A stretch of 64,000 nucleotides of DNA from Arachidicoccus ginsenosidivorans. Lineage in GTDB: Bacteria; Bacteroidota; Bacteroidia; Chitinophagales; Chitinophagaceae. The translations under genes were made by a program, and so were the position numbers. The stretch covers positions 4,030,001-4,094,000 of the forward strand of contig NZ_CP042434.1 in assembly GCF_007971385.1 (NCBI RefSeq), read 5' to 3'. How positions within the stretch are numbered: the stretch's first letter is position 1; each line of letters starts with the position of its first letter. A model generated the notes under the pieces. That model did no database searches, was not told the origin of the DNA, and saw nothing but the letters and a program-made list of their open reading frames with translations. This document shows, piece after piece, positions 1 through 9,857 of this stretch.

Positions 1-1304
1 CATTATCAAATCCACAGAGGTATTGGCATTCATCAGCAAATTGCTGAAAAAAATAACCAGCCATTAAAAGTAAGCATATTTGTGGGCGGTCCCCCTGCAC
101 ATAGTGTGGCAGCCGTAATGCCGCTGCCTGAAGGTATTAGTGAACTTACTTTTGCCGGATTACTTGCCGGCCGCAGGTTCCGTTATTTTTATGAGGACGG
201 TTATGTGATCAGCAGGGATGCTGATTTTGTGATTACAGGAGAAATTGCTCCAGGGCAGCTCAAACCAGAAGGTCCTTTTGGGGACCATTTAGGCTACTAT
301 AGCCTGGCACATCCTTTCCCCTTTTTAAAGGTTCATAAAGTCTTTGCCAAAAAAGAGGCCATCTGGCCCTTTACCGTAGTGGGAAGACCACCACAAGAAG
401 ATACGAGTTTTGGAGATTTAATCCATGAAATGACCGCTGGTGCGATTAGTCAGGAAGTGCCCGGGGTAAAAGCGGTGAATGCAGTTGATCAGGCAGGTGT
501 GCATCCCCTATTGCTGGCAATTGGTACTGAAAGATACACACCTTATACAAAGGTCATGGAGCCAGCTGAGCTACTAACGCAGGCCAATCGTATACTGGGC
601 ACTGGACAATTGAGTCTTGCCAAGTATCTTTGGATTACCGATGATCCCGAAAATAAATTGTCCGTCAGGGATATCCCAGTTTTTTTTAAGTATATATTAG
701 AGAGAATAGATCTAGGTCGAGATTTGCATTTTCAGACTTGTACCACGATGGATACGTTGGATTATAGTGGCGCTGGACTCAATAAAGGTAGCAAGGTTAT
801 TTTGGCCGCGACCGGCGCGGCGATCAGGGCCTTGGCAGATAAAATCCCCGAAGAACTTAAAAAAGCCTTACAGGATACGCTTTTACTGCAAGATTATCCA
901 GTGGCACTTGTAATGCCAGGCGTATTAGCGGTAGAGATGTCAGCCGTTACAAACAAAGAACAAGCGGCTAATGATCTGGCTCGTGTTAAACAATTATTGG
1001 AATCACAAAAGGTGCATTTGACTGGCCTGCCTCTAATTGTGCTGACAGAAGATGCCCGTTATTTAGCGGACAATTTAGCCAACTTCTTATGGATTACTTT
1101 TACCAGAAGTGATCCGGCCACAGATATTGATGGAATAGAAGCAGCGGTCAATAACAAGCATTGGGCTGTAATACCGCCATGATTATTGATGCTCGTATTA
1201 AGCCACATCACGCACCTGCACTCACCCTGGACCCCGAAACAGAGGAAAAGGTTGATCGGCTGCTTCAGGCGTATAAAAAGTATTTCCCAAGGACGCTTCA
1301 CTGA
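1..1304 (+). CDS. UbiD-family prenyl-FMN-dependent decarboxylase (5' partial, frameshifted near its C-terminus)
   Basis: The reading frame is open from base 1, so the N-terminus lies outside the window. UbiD enzymes remove a carboxylate from aromatic or quinone precursors using prenylated FMN. The family motifs GGPPA, MPLPEGISE, EGPFGDHLGYYS (which holds the catalytic Glu region) and ERYTPY are all present. The main frame stops at 1182 with NNKHWAVIPP. The adjacent frame, from about 1164 to the TGA at 1302-1304, continues as HWGC then IIDARIKPHHAP, the usual UbiD C-terminal motif. One G missing from the run at 1163-1165 explains this. In Bacteroidota such proteins are usually assigned to menaquinone synthesis; the exact substrate is an inference. 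Confidence 0.88.
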
Positions 1305-1421
1305 ATTAGATCTTGTTTAGTAGTCGAATAGTCGTCGTCCAGTTGTTGTCCAGTAGATTTCCAATAATCCAGATGCGCTTAGAGAATGTGTATTGAATAA
1401 GGTAAAAATATTTTCTCAGCT

Positions 1422-1901
1422 TTATCCTTCCAGGGCTTCCCAGGTATCCAGCACTTGCTGCGCCTGGTTTTTGGTTTCTGGTTTGGTGATAATTGCTTTA
1501 ATAATACCCTTTTCGTCGATTAAAAAGGTGGTTCTGTGAATGCCTAAAAAAGAACGACCCATAAATTTTTTGGCACCATATACCCCGTAGTCATTTAGGA
1601 TTACTTTGTCCTCATCTGCGATGAGTGGGAAAGGTAGATCAAACTTTTGTTCAAATTTCTTATGGCTTTTAACGCTGTCGCCACTAACACCGATGACCTG
1701 ATAGCCAAGACCAGTCAATGCATCATAATTATCTCTTAGATTACAGGCTTGCGCGGTGCAACCAGGTGTATTGTCCTTGGGGTAAAAGTATAACACAACT
1801 TTTTTGCCCTTAAAATCGGACAAAGAAATAACATTACCGTCCTGATCTACTCCTTTGAAAGCTGGCGCCTTATCTCCCGCTTTTAGTGTAATATCGCTCA
1901 T
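1422..1901 (-). CDS. bcp: Thioredoxin-dependent thiol peroxidase (Bcp/PrxQ)
   Basis: This 159-residue protein is a single-domain peroxiredoxin that reduces hydrogen peroxide and organic hydroperoxides in the cytoplasm, using thioredoxin as reductant. The peroxidatic Cys48 sits in the motif DNTPGCTAQAC and the presumed resolving Cys53 follows five residues later, the arrangement of two-Cys PrxQ enzymes. The length matches the family. It stands alone on the minus strand between the UbiD gene (plus strand) and the Mrr nuclease (minus strand). Nothing in the sequence shows its regulation. Confidence 0.95.
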   Translation of the reverse strand: MSDITLKAGDKAPAFKGVDQDGNVISLSDFKGKKVVLYFYPKDNTPGCTAQACNLRDNYDALTGLGYQVIGVSGDSVKSHKKFEQKFDLPFPLIADEDKVILNDYGVYGAKKFMGRSFLGIHRTTFLIDEKGIIKAIITKPETKNQAQQVLDTWEALEG

Positions 1902-2062
1902 ATATTGAATTTAAATTTGTCTGCAGTCACGGCTGGTTATTATTTTTGCAGTGACCAGTTATTACTACAACTTCAAAGGTATTAAATGCAGCCAGGGGCG
2001 CCAAATGTTCTTTTTGGTACCTCTACTGCAGGTAAATCTTAAGGTTATTGGTTTGATTTGCA

Positions 2063-2965
2063 CTACTCTCCTAAAAAATAAATGGGATGCAAGGGTAAAT
2101 ATGATTTTTGTTCGTCTGTCATTTTTGCGTAGTACTCCTGCCATAAAGAAACAAATCGCTCAAAATCGATCAGTTCAATATGTTCTCTAAAATCACGTGC
2201 TTCTTTTTTGGCTGGTTTGGAAAACTTGCCTGAGGTTACAAAAATCCCGACATCCGTATTTCTTTTTAAGGTACCTGCCAATTTTTGAATATCCTCAGCA
2301 GCAATAGCAGCTTCAGGCCGGTGTTTGACCTGGACAATGATTCTTGGTTGCCTGGTACCTAATGGGTCTGTATAGGCCAGAATATCTATGCCGTTGTCGG
2401 CACCTCTTTGTGCGACATCGGAAATGTGATAGCCCATAGCAGCAAGCAGCTCTGCTACGATATCTTGGAACTCATAGGGATTTTTATTTATGATAAAGTT
2501 TCTGATGCCATTAAATGCATCCTCCTCATACTGACTGAGTAGTGATTTTTGAACCTGGGCAGCATCCTGCTCATTAAAATCGCTTAAATCTGTCTGGACA
2601 TCATCACCTACCTTTCTATTATTATCCCATTCTCTATAGAGTTTATTTGCAGAGCTAAGGAGTTTTTCCGGGCCAAGCTCAATTGCATGCTCCCCTTCCT
2701 GCGTTAAATACCATATTCCCTTTTGTTTACGCAAATAGCCAGCTTTCATGCAATCAATGGTATAGAAATGCAAAATAGATTCCCAGCGAATATAGCCTGA
2801 CTTTTCAAAACGATGGGTTTCATATTCATCAAAATTAACCGTCTCTCTGATACGATCTATGACCTCTCTGGCCCTGAGTTCTCCGCCATTTTCCTTTAGT
2901 ATTTGAAAGGTTGCGAAAATTGTTTTCTCCGCAATCTTCTGTGATTTTGATTTAGTTTTTGACAT
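2063..2965 (-). CDS. Mrr-type restriction endonuclease (modification-dependent, type IV-like)
   Basis: The 300-residue protein has the two-part Mrr architecture. The N-terminal half (about 1-110) is a winged-helix-like Mrr_N region, with ILKENGGELRAREVIDRI and a downstream YLTQEGEHAIE. The C-terminal half (about 155-290) is a PD-(D/E)XK nuclease domain with GYHISDVAQRGADNGIDI and IIVQVKHR, which supply the catalytic Asp and the QxK pair. Mrr proteins cleave DNA carrying foreign methylation. No methyltransferase or specificity gene is nearby, as expected for a stand-alone type IV enzyme. Its modification target cannot be read from the sequence. Confidence 0.88.
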   Translation of the reverse strand: MSKTKSKSQKIAEKTIFATFQILKENGGELRAREVIDRIRETVNFDEYETHRFEKSGYIRWESILHFYTIDCMKAGYLRKQKGIWYLTQEGEHAIELGPEKLLSSANKLYREWDNNRKVGDDVQTDLSDFNEQDAAQVQKSLLSQYEEDAFNGIRNFIINKNPYEFQDIVAELLAAMGYHISDVAQRGADNGIDILAYTDPLGTRQPRIIVQVKHRPEAAIAAEDIQKLAGTLKRNTDVGIFVTSGKFSKPAKKEARDFREHIELIDFERFVSLWQEYYAKMTDEQKSYLPLHPIYFLGE

Positions 2966-3145
2966 TTTTGAATTTATTTAGCCAGGTGCAAACAAGTAAA
3001 TGCACTTCAAATGTATTTATTATGCCCTACTTTTATCCTTGTTTTATTGATGATTTCACAAAAAGAAGTCAACATAGGCTGTTAATTTATATAAAGACCG
3101 ATCCCACCATGGTAAGTGCTTGTTGCAGGGCTGACTCATTTAAAT

Positions 3146-4018
3146 TCAATTGATGCCCTTGCTTTTAAACATGTCGATCATGAGCTCTGTGTCCATATTG
3201 CCTACCAGATCATCTTGGGCCATGGGGCAACCGCCAATTCCTTTCAAAGCCCCGTCGAATCTAATACAACCGGCCTCAAGGGCCGCCTGAATTTTTGCCT
3301 TGCTATTTTGTCTGGTTGCATGTAGATGTACACCAAAGGTAATTGCAGGATACTGCGGGATCAACTCTTGTACAGCTTCCTTTATTTGTGCAGGTGTGGC
3401 CAGCCCAACCGTGTCGGCCAAAGAAATCGTTTTAATGCCTAAATTGGCCATTTTCGCAGCCCAATCTTGTAGAATCTCAGGGCTATACGCATCTCCATAA
3501 GGATTGCCAAAGCCCATACTTAAGTAAATGACCAGCGCTTTGCCATGTGCCTGACATAGCTGTTGAATTTGTTTTACCCTGTCAAAACTCTCCGCCAGCG
3601 TACTATTGGTATTGCGCCTCTGAAAAGTCTCTGAAATGGAAAACGGAAATCCTAAATAATGTATTTCTTCATATTGACAAGCCTCCTGGGCCCCTCGGAC
3701 ATTGGCAATAATGGCGAGTAGTTTTGTTTTTGTTTGCAGGCTTTTATAGTCAAGCCTGGATAATACTTCCTTGGTATCTGCCATCTGAGGGATGGCTTTA
3801 GGGGATACAAAACTGCCAAAATCAAGCACCGAAAAGCCTACTTTCAACAGCGCCTTTAGGTAAGCAACCTTTGTATCAGTGTTAATCGGACGGTGCCAGC
3901 CCTGCATTGCATCTCTGGGGCATTCAACAAGTTCAATGATACTGTCTTTTTTGTTGATGATCCTAGCGGAGTCTTTATTTGTATTTGCATGCATACCAAT
4001 CGTATTATTAAATGCCAT
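3146..4018 (-). CDS. Hydroxymethylglutaryl-CoA lyase
   Basis: HMG-CoA lyase cleaves 3-hydroxy-3-methylglutaryl-CoA to acetyl-CoA and acetoacetate, the last step of leucine breakdown. The 290-residue protein is a DRE-TIM barrel of the pyruvate carboxyltransferase type. The motif ECPRDAMQGW near residue 33 supplies the catalytic Arg-Asp. SFVSPKAIPQMAD follows near residue 70, and GGCPMAQDDLVGNMDTE near the C-terminus carries the catalytic Cys and Asn. The first twenty or so residues are not conserved, so a slightly later start is possible. No other leucine-degradation gene is adjacent. Confidence 0.92.
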   Translation of the reverse strand: MAFNNTIGMHANTNKDSARIINKKDSIIELVECPRDAMQGWHRPINTDTKVAYLKALLKVGFSVLDFGSFVSPKAIPQMADTKEVLSRLDYKSLQTKTKLLAIIANVRGAQEACQYEEIHYLGFPFSISETFQRRNTNSTLAESFDRVKQIQQLCQAHGKALVIYLSMGFGNPYGDAYSPEILQDWAAKMANLGIKTISLADTVGLATPAQIKEAVQELIPQYPAITFGVHLHATRQNSKAKIQAALEAGCIRFDGALKGIGGCPMAQDDLVGNMDTELMIDMFKSKGIN

Positions 4019-4117
4019 TTCAGGCCCTTAGTTTGCTTTTGAAATAAACAGGTTCAACTTGGCAGTCAGGTAGGTTTCTGGCAAATGGTCAAAAAGATCA
4101 TGATCCCGCCTGACCTC

Positions 4118-4900
4118 TTAGCCTGCCGTTTGTTGCATCCGTTGTTTCATGGCTTCATATAAAGTTATACCGGCTGCGACCGATACGTTCAAAGAATCAA
4201 AATTACCTACCATGGGAATCTGGTAACGATCATTGGCCGCTTTAGAGATATAAGACTGTACACCATTATCTTCACTGCCCATAACAAAGCAACAAGGCAA
4301 GGTGAGATCCAGTTCATATAATTTTTTCTCGCCGTTCATCTCTGAGGTAAAAATACTGATACCATTTAACTGCAAAAGTTCAACCGCATTAAGTAGACTG
4401 CTCACGCGGCAGATGTGGATCTGCTCCAAAGCTCCGGCACTACTTTTAACCGCATCCTCCCCTAAGGCCCCTACCCCTTTATCCGGGATAATAATGGCCT
4501 GGGTGCCGGTACAAAGTGCACTGCGAGCTATACCCCCGATATTACGCACATCGGTCACGCCGTCCAGCATCAATAATTGGGGGACTTCCCCGTTGCCTAC
4601 AATTAAGTCCACCACTTGCTGGAGATCCTGATAAGTGACAGCAGACTTAAAAGCAATGACGCCCTGATGATTGATATTGGTCAGACTATAGAGTTTTTCC
4701 TGGGGCACAGGTTGCACAGGAATACTTAGTTTTTTCGCCTGATTTCTGATCGTTTGAATTGCCTCACCAGAGGCATTTTTAAAAATCAGAATCTTATCAA
4801 TATTCACGCCCTCTTTGAGAGCCTCTATCACAGGGTTGCGCCCTACGATAATGTTTTTTTTAGATTGGTAGTTATTTGTACTTTTCTTTTGAAAGGCCAT
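4118..4900 (-). CDS. rlmB: 23S rRNA 2'-O-methyltransferase RlmB-like (TrmH/SpoU family)
   Basis: This SpoU-family methyltransferase transfers a methyl group from SAM to a ribose 2'-OH, by homology G2251 of 23S rRNA. I start it at 4900 (MAFQKKS). An in-frame ATG at 4951 would add seventeen residues that look untranslated. The N-terminal substrate-binding domain (about 15-90) has IIVGRNPVIEALKEG. The knotted SPOUT domain follows with DVRNIGGIARSA, FVMGSEDNGV and SLNVSVAAGI. A TACCTTTG box on the minus strand at 4975-4982 is a plausible promoter element. After the stop the same frame stays open for 29 more codons (see findings). Confidence 0.9.
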   Translation of the reverse strand: MAFQKKSTNNYQSKKNIIVGRNPVIEALKEGVNIDKILIFKNASGEAIQTIRNQAKKLSIPVQPVPQEKLYSLTNINHQGVIAFKSAVTYQDLQQVVDLIVGNGEVPQLLMLDGVTDVRNIGGIARSALCTGTQAIIIPDKGVGALGEDAVKSSAGALEQIHICRVSSLLNAVELLQLNGISIFTSEMNGEKKLYELDLTLPCCFVMGSEDNGVQSYISKAANDRYQIPMVGNFDSLNVSVAAGITLYEAMKQRMQQTAG

Positions 4901-4974
4901 ACATGGATTTTTAAAGTAACTGCTGCCCTGCTTTTTTGCAATAAATAGCAATTTTCAGATCATCAGCCACGGGA

Positions 4975-4982
4975 CAAAGGTA
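4975..4982 (-). promoter_or_regulatory. Candidate Bacteroidota -7 box (TACCTTTG) upstream of rlmB
   Basis: On the minus strand the bases read TACCTTTG, which fits the Bacteroidota TAnnTTTG consensus. They lie about 75 bases upstream of the rlmB start. I did not find a convincing TTTG -33 partner, so this rests on one element only. Confidence 0.3.
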
Positions 4983-5190
4983 GCAATTAGCGCTGACATG
5001 GCAGCAGTCGTTGATTTATTTAATCGACTTAAATAACAGATAGTCACTTTTGTGAACCGCCTTCGACAAATAGGAAAACAATTGGCTATTAATTCGTTAA
5101 GTTTGACAAGTAACTAAAAAAGTCGCGCTACTGAATGGATCGCCTGGTATAGAAAAGGCACTTGCTTACAACGAGTTTTTTAAACCGGCA

Positions 5191-6021
5191 TCAGGCCGCA
5201 CCACCAGATTGATTAAACGCCTGCATGGCGGCAGCAACGCTGCCGTAATGTAGAAGCAATTGCTGGGCTTTATCTGCTTCTAAACTGGTTTTTTCAACAA
5301 TCATCCGGGTGCCACGTTCAATGAGTTTTTGGTTGGTCAGTTGCATATTCACCATTTTATTATCCAGTACCCTACCCATACGGATCATCGCAATAGTAGA
5401 GAGCATATTTAGCACCATTTTCTGGGCAGTACCACTTTTAAGACGGGTACTGCCTGTTAAAAATTCCGGACCAACAACCACCTCTACCGGAAAATCGGCT
5501 ACATGGCTGATGGGTGCATTCTTATTGCAGGTAATGCAACCAGTCACAATAGCGGATTGCCGGCACTTTTCCATGGCACCAATGACATAAGGCGTCGTTC
5601 CACTTGTGGCCAGTCCCACCAGAATGTCCTTTTTATCAATGTTATGTGCCTGCAAATCTTTCCAACCCTGCGCTATGTCATCTTCTGCGTTTTCCACTGC
5701 ATCAGTCAGTGCTAGATTGCCTCCGGCGATAACACCTATCACGTAATCTTTTGAAACACCAAAAGTCGGCGGGATTTCACTGGCATCCAGCACGCCTAGT
5801 CTGCCACTGGTTCCTGCACCAATATAAAACAACCTTCCTCCTACTGCCATGGCCTCCACAATGGCAAGTGCCAGTTTTTCAATCTGAGGCAGTGCGGCCT
5901 GGACAGCCAAAGGAACCTGCTGATCTTCCTGATTCATGCCTGTCAGCAGTTCGTTGAGCGGCATCTTTTCCAGGTGACGATAATGAGAGGTTTGTTCTGT
6001 TGTTTTAATAAAAGACTCCAT
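5191..6021 (-). CDS. murQ: N-acetylmuramic acid 6-phosphate etherase MurQ
   Basis: MurQ cleaves the lactyl ether of MurNAc-6-phosphate to give GlcNAc-6-phosphate and D-lactate in cell-wall recycling. The 276-residue protein has the SIS sugar-isomerase domain, with GAGTSGRLG at 68-76 and SEIPPTFG at 81-88 carrying the catalytic Glu. A second conserved block, GPEFLTGSTRLKSGTAQK, lies around residue 185. It starts 15 bases after the hisH stop, so it is probably the last gene of the trp-hisH transcript. A NagZ-like GH3 enzyme at 40.0-41.8 kb could act in the same recycling pathway. Confidence 0.94.
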   Translation of the reverse strand: MESFIKTTEQTSHYRHLEKMPLNELLTGMNQEDQQVPLAVQAALPQIEKLALAIVEAMAVGGRLFYIGAGTSGRLGVLDASEIPPTFGVSKDYVIGVIAGGNLALTDAVENAEDDIAQGWKDLQAHNIDKKDILVGLATSGTTPYVIGAMEKCRQSAIVTGCITCNKNAPISHVADFPVEVVVGPEFLTGSTRLKSGTAQKMVLNMLSTIAMIRMGRVLDNKMVNMQLTNQKLIERGTRMIVEKTSLEADKAQQLLLHYGSVAAAMQAFNQSGGAA

Positions 6022-6036
6022 AGGTCTATGTTTCGT

Positions 6037-6630
6037 TTATATTATTGTCATAAAGTTATAAAGAATTTGCTCGCCAACGCCCGCACTTTTTTCCGGATGG
6101 AACTGCACCCCATAAAAATTATCCTTATGAAGGGCTGTGCTGTATGGCAGAATATACGCGGTCTGGGCAATGGTATGGCGGCCAACGGCCGCATAGTATC
6201 CATGCACCAGATAAATAAAGCTGTTTTCCGCCACCTGGTCAAACAAAGGCGTTTTTAGCTGGCTGATCTGGTTCCAGCCAATTTGTGGAATCTTTACCTC
6301 TTTTGACTTAAAATGCAGGACTTTCTCTTCAAAAATCCCCAAACAGTTCGTATCGCCTTCCTGACTATGGCTGCACATTAGCTGCATGCCCAGGCAAATA
6401 CCCAAGACAGGCTGCTTAAGCTTGGGTAAAAGCAGGTCCAGTCCCTTTTCCTTCAGGTAGGCCATGGCGGAGGCCGCGTGGCCCACACCTGGGAAAATGA
6501 CCTTATCTGCCTCGCTAATAATAGCTGGATCATCTGTTAGCGTCACTCCTTTGGTAAAACCAATTCTTTCCAGTGCATATTGGACGGACTGGACATTCCC
6601 TGCGTTATATTTTATAATTACTGTATTCAT
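6037..6630 (-). CDS. hisH: Imidazole glycerol phosphate synthase glutaminase subunit HisH
   Basis: HisH hydrolyses glutamine and channels ammonia to HisF in histidine synthesis. The 197-residue class I glutamine amidotransferase has the nucleophile Cys79 in LGICLGMQ and His178/Glu180 in GVQFHPEKS. KIPQIGWN and LVHGYYA are HisH-type signatures. It lies 55 bases downstream of trpA and 15 bases upstream of murQ, separated from any other his gene in the window. Other his genes presumably lie elsewhere. A specialised paralogue serving another pathway is possible but less likely, given the conserved signatures. Confidence 0.9.
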   Translation of the reverse strand: MNTVIIKYNAGNVQSVQYALERIGFTKGVTLTDDPAIISEADKVIFPGVGHAASAMAYLKEKGLDLLLPKLKQPVLGICLGMQLMCSHSQEGDTNCLGIFEEKVLHFKSKEVKIPQIGWNQISQLKTPLFDQVAENSFIYLVHGYYAAVGRHTIAQTAYILPYSTALHKDNFYGVQFHPEKSAGVGEQILYNFMTII

Positions 6631-6685
6631 ATTTGTTATACACTATTGCGACTTGTCATTGCTTTTATAGTCATGGATTTTATAG

Positions 6686-7471
6686 CTATAAAACCGTTTT
6701 TAAAAATGCTTTTGTGGCTGCTTCAATCGCCGTTTTATCCTTTTGGCCATCCAGTGCTTTAATGTAGGCACTACCGATAATGGCGCCATCTGTATACCGT
6801 GTCGTTTGGTCAAAAGATGCCTTGTCCTTGATGCCAAAGCCTACCAGTATTGGGTTATTCAGTTGATAACCTTGTAATCTGCAAAGGTATTTTTCCACGA
6901 GAGAAAAATCCTTTTCATGGCCAGTAGTAGAACTGGAGGATACGGCGTATAAGAAACCGCTACTAAGCTTATCCAGCATTCGGACACGCGCCTCAGTCGT
7001 TTCTGGAGTGACTAAAAAGATAAAATCCAGATGATGTTTTTTAAGAATACTACTGTATTGCACTTCAAATTCAAGTGGTGGCAGATCTGGCAGAATTAAC
7101 CCGTCAATCCCTATCTCAGCTGCTTTTTGGCAGAAGTTTTCAAAACCGTATTGGATTACTGGGTTCATATACCCCATTAAGACAACAGGCACCTCAATGA
7201 CTTTTCTGAAATCTTTTAATTGATCAAAAAGACGGGCGATCGTCATACCATTTTCCAGGGCAATACCGCCACTTTGCTGAATAACTTCTCCATCAGCCAG
7301 TGGGTCACTATAAGGCATCCCCAGTTCAATCAGATCAGCACCATTACGTTGCAGGGCGCCCATTACCTCCAGGGTACTATCTAATGCTGGATATCCAGCT
7401 GTACAATACACGTTTAAAACTTTTTTTTGCGCGCTTTTGCTTTTATTAAATAAGGCTGCTATACGACTCAT
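6686..7471 (-). CDS. trpA: Tryptophan synthase alpha chain
   Basis: TrpA splits indole-3-glycerol phosphate into indole and glyceraldehyde 3-phosphate and passes indole to TrpB. The 261-residue TIM barrel has IELGMPYSDPLADG near residue 47, which carries the catalytic Glu and Asp. ILPDLPPLEF and the phosphate-binding LVGFGI lie further on. It follows trpB by about 70 bases in the minus-strand trp operon. Its length is normal for the family. Confidence 0.97.
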   Translation of the reverse strand: MSRIAALFNKSKSAQKKVLNVYCTAGYPALDSTLEVMGALQRNGADLIELGMPYSDPLADGEVIQQSGGIALENGMTIARLFDQLKDFRKVIEVPVVLMGYMNPVIQYGFENFCQKAAEIGIDGLILPDLPPLEFEVQYSSILKKHHLDFIFLVTPETTEARVRMLDKLSSGFLYAVSSSSTTGHEKDFSLVEKYLCRLQGYQLNNPILVGFGIKDKASFDQTTRYTDGAIIGSAYIKALDGQKDKTAIEAATKAFLKTVL

Positions 7472-7542
7472 TTTCTTTTTAAATTATGAATGGACAAATA
7501 ACACTGGATGCAGGAAATTTAAATGAAAATAATTTCAATTGT

Positions 7543-8735
7543 TTAGTCAAACTCCGTCATATGTTTCATATAGGTATCCATGTCTTTATCACCTCTGCCA
7601 CTGAGACAAACCACGATTTTGCTGTTTTCAGGGAAGGCTACCTGTTCCAGTCCGGCAAGGGCATGTGCACTCTCCAGGGCCGGAATAATGCCTTCCAGTC
7701 TGGTCAGGTTAAAGGCGGCCTTTAAGGCTTCTTGATCCGTGGCACTTAAAAAGCGTCCACGCCCGCTGGCAAATAAATGCGCATGTAAGGGACCAATGCC
7801 TGGATAATCCAGACCGGCAGAGATACTATGTGGTTCTACAACCTGCCCGTCTGGGGTCTGCATCACGATGCTTTTGCTGCCATGAAGTACGCCAGGTGTT
7901 CCTAAAGTAGTGGTGGCTGCAGAGTGCCCGGAATGAATGCCCAGACCTGCGGCTTCAACAGCAATCAGCTCTACCGTCGGTTCATTTAAAAAATGGTAAA
8001 AAGCGCCGGCTGCGTTGGAGCCGCCGCCTACACAGGCAATAACATGGGTAGGCAGTTCATTGCCGGTTTTCTCCTTTAACTGCCAGCGAATCTCTTCGCT
8101 GATAATGCTTTGAAATCTGGCCACCATATCCGGATAAGGATGAGGGCCTACTACGCTTCCGATTACATAATGGGTATCTGAGGGATTATTAATCCAGTCT
8201 CTGATGGCTTCATTGGTGGCATCCTTTAAGGTTTTGGAGCCGCTTTTGGCTGGAATAACCTTGGCTCCCAGCATTTTCATCCGGGCCACATTAGGCGCCT
8301 GTCTTTGGATATCCACTTCGCCCATGTAAACAATGCATTCCAGTCCCTTTAAGGCACAAACAGTGGCGGTGGCCACCCCGTGCTGCCCGGCGCCTGTTTC
8401 TGCGATAATGCGTTTTTTGCCAAGGCGCTCGGCCAGTAGTACCTGTCCGATCGCATTATTGATTTTATGTGCACCGGTATGATTTAGATCCTCTCTTTTC
8501 AGGTATATCTGGCGGCCAATCTGCTGGCTCAACCTTTCTGCCAGATATAAAGGCGAAGGTCTGCCTACGTAGTCTTTGAGTAAATATTGGTATTCTTTTG
8601 AAAAGCCGCATCCGCAATAATGGAGAGATATTCTTTTTGTAACTGGGCTACATTCGGGTAAAGCATTTCTGGGATAAAAGCACCACCGTAGCGGCCGTAA
8701 TATCCGTTTTTATCTATTTGAATCTGCTGTTTCAT
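7543..8735 (-). CDS. trpB: Tryptophan synthase beta chain (frameshifted near residue 45)
   Basis: TrpB condenses indole with serine to give tryptophan, using PLP. The long frame 7543-8532 covers the barrel with [10 protein letters not shown] (PLP Lys) and the phosphate-binding GGGSNAAG. The missing N-terminus is present upstream in another frame, from the ATG at 8735: [20 protein letters not shown] then IPEMLYPN. The frames join at 8594-8600, where AFQKNTN should read [19 protein letters not shown]. Adding one G restores a 397-residue protein, the family's standard length. Loss of one base in the sequence is more likely than a dead trpB inside an otherwise complete operon. Confidence 0.93.
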
Positions 8736-8910
8736 CCGTGGTATAAAAAATTTAATTAGATTGCTGTTTTGTATATTCCATGAGCGAATAAGGCCCGTTT
8801 GTCTTAAAAATCAAGACCGCCACTAATCATGGAGCTTAATATTTCTTGTCTTCTTTGTAGTTGCGCAAATACATTTTGGATGATATTTTCCATGCAATTA
8901 TAAATATTCA

Positions 8911-9857
8911 TCATAGAATAGGAGGCGCCGGGCTATAATCCTGCACAGTTTCTGTATGTCCGTCCGCATAGGTGACTGTAAGGAAAGTGGGCAACTGTTC
9001 ATTGTTGTTTTCATGGGAGATAAAAGTCGTATCACCTTTTTTCCTTCCCACTACGTAACTGCTGCGGATCAGGGTATCCATCTCTACCCACAGGCCTTTG
9101 GCCAGTCTGGCTTTATTGATATCCGGTACCTTCTCTTTTGCGTTTTTAACAATGATTTCCATATTGGTCTTTTGGAACTCAATAGATCAATATTCAGGGC
9201 GTGGTAACTGCCGGCAAGATCCTCCATGACCTTGTAATTGATGGAGGTAATGTCTGAGGAGCGCATCCCTCGCTTATGATAGTTTAAAAAGCTGCCCCAA
9301 TACTTGGAAAATGTCACTGTGTCTTGCTGGTAAGGCAGCTCAGATGCATTATTTTGAATCAGCCATCTGCTGAGTTGTATATAATGTTTATTGTTTAGGG
9401 TAAGCTGGTTAAAATAAGCCGGATATTTATCACTGTTTTCGGGTAGAATATTCACTTCAGTATAATTTTTACCCTGCTCAGATAAAAAGACCAGGATCTT
9501 AAAAGTGGCGGTAGCCCAGTCTCCAGGTCTTTTGGCAATATAGCCACTAACGATTAGATCGGTTTTGCCATCCCCGTTCAGATCCGTCTTGAACCATTTA
9601 GTCGCCTGAGTCTGTTGTTCATAAGCAGCAATCTGCTGATTACTGAAATTGTAATAGGATTGCCACTCATTGCCGGTAGTTAAGTAAAAGAACTTCCATT
9701 GAGGTGCCTGCTTGGCATCATAGTTCATCTGCTTAACATATAATAAGGCCGCGTCGTCGCTGTTAATCTGATCAATGGTCAGGTCCTGGGCCCATGTGAG
9801 ACCAGATGTCAGCAACGCTGTCAGCAAAATGGCTGCTTTAGATAGGTATCTTTTCAT
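8911..9857 (-). CDS. Secreted protein of unknown function with an FG-GAP-like motif, inside the trp operon (frameshifted)
   Basis: I do not recognise this protein as a named family. Residues 1-23 form a signal peptide (KAAILLTALLTSGLTWAQ). KTDLNGDGKTDLIVSGY, near residue 95, is a calcium-binding FG-GAP/VCBS-like motif. The frame starting at 9857 runs into a shift near 9180. The other frame continues as EFQKTNMEIIVKN to PAPPIL at 8911. One added C/G repairs it to about 315 residues. The ATG overlaps the trpF stop by four bases (9854-9857), and trpB begins about 175 bases downstream. It is therefore cotranscribed with trp genes, but no link to tryptophan can be seen in the protein. Confidence 0.75.

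Noticed and set aside
1059..1301. Minus-strand frame opposite the UbiD C-terminus
   Set aside because: It is a shadow of the UbiD gene, whose plus-strand frames carry conserved motifs on both sides of the shift.
8536..8735. A separate small gene upstream of a shortened trpB
   Set aside because: Its translation is the missing N-terminus of TrpB, joined by one base, so it is part of the same gene.
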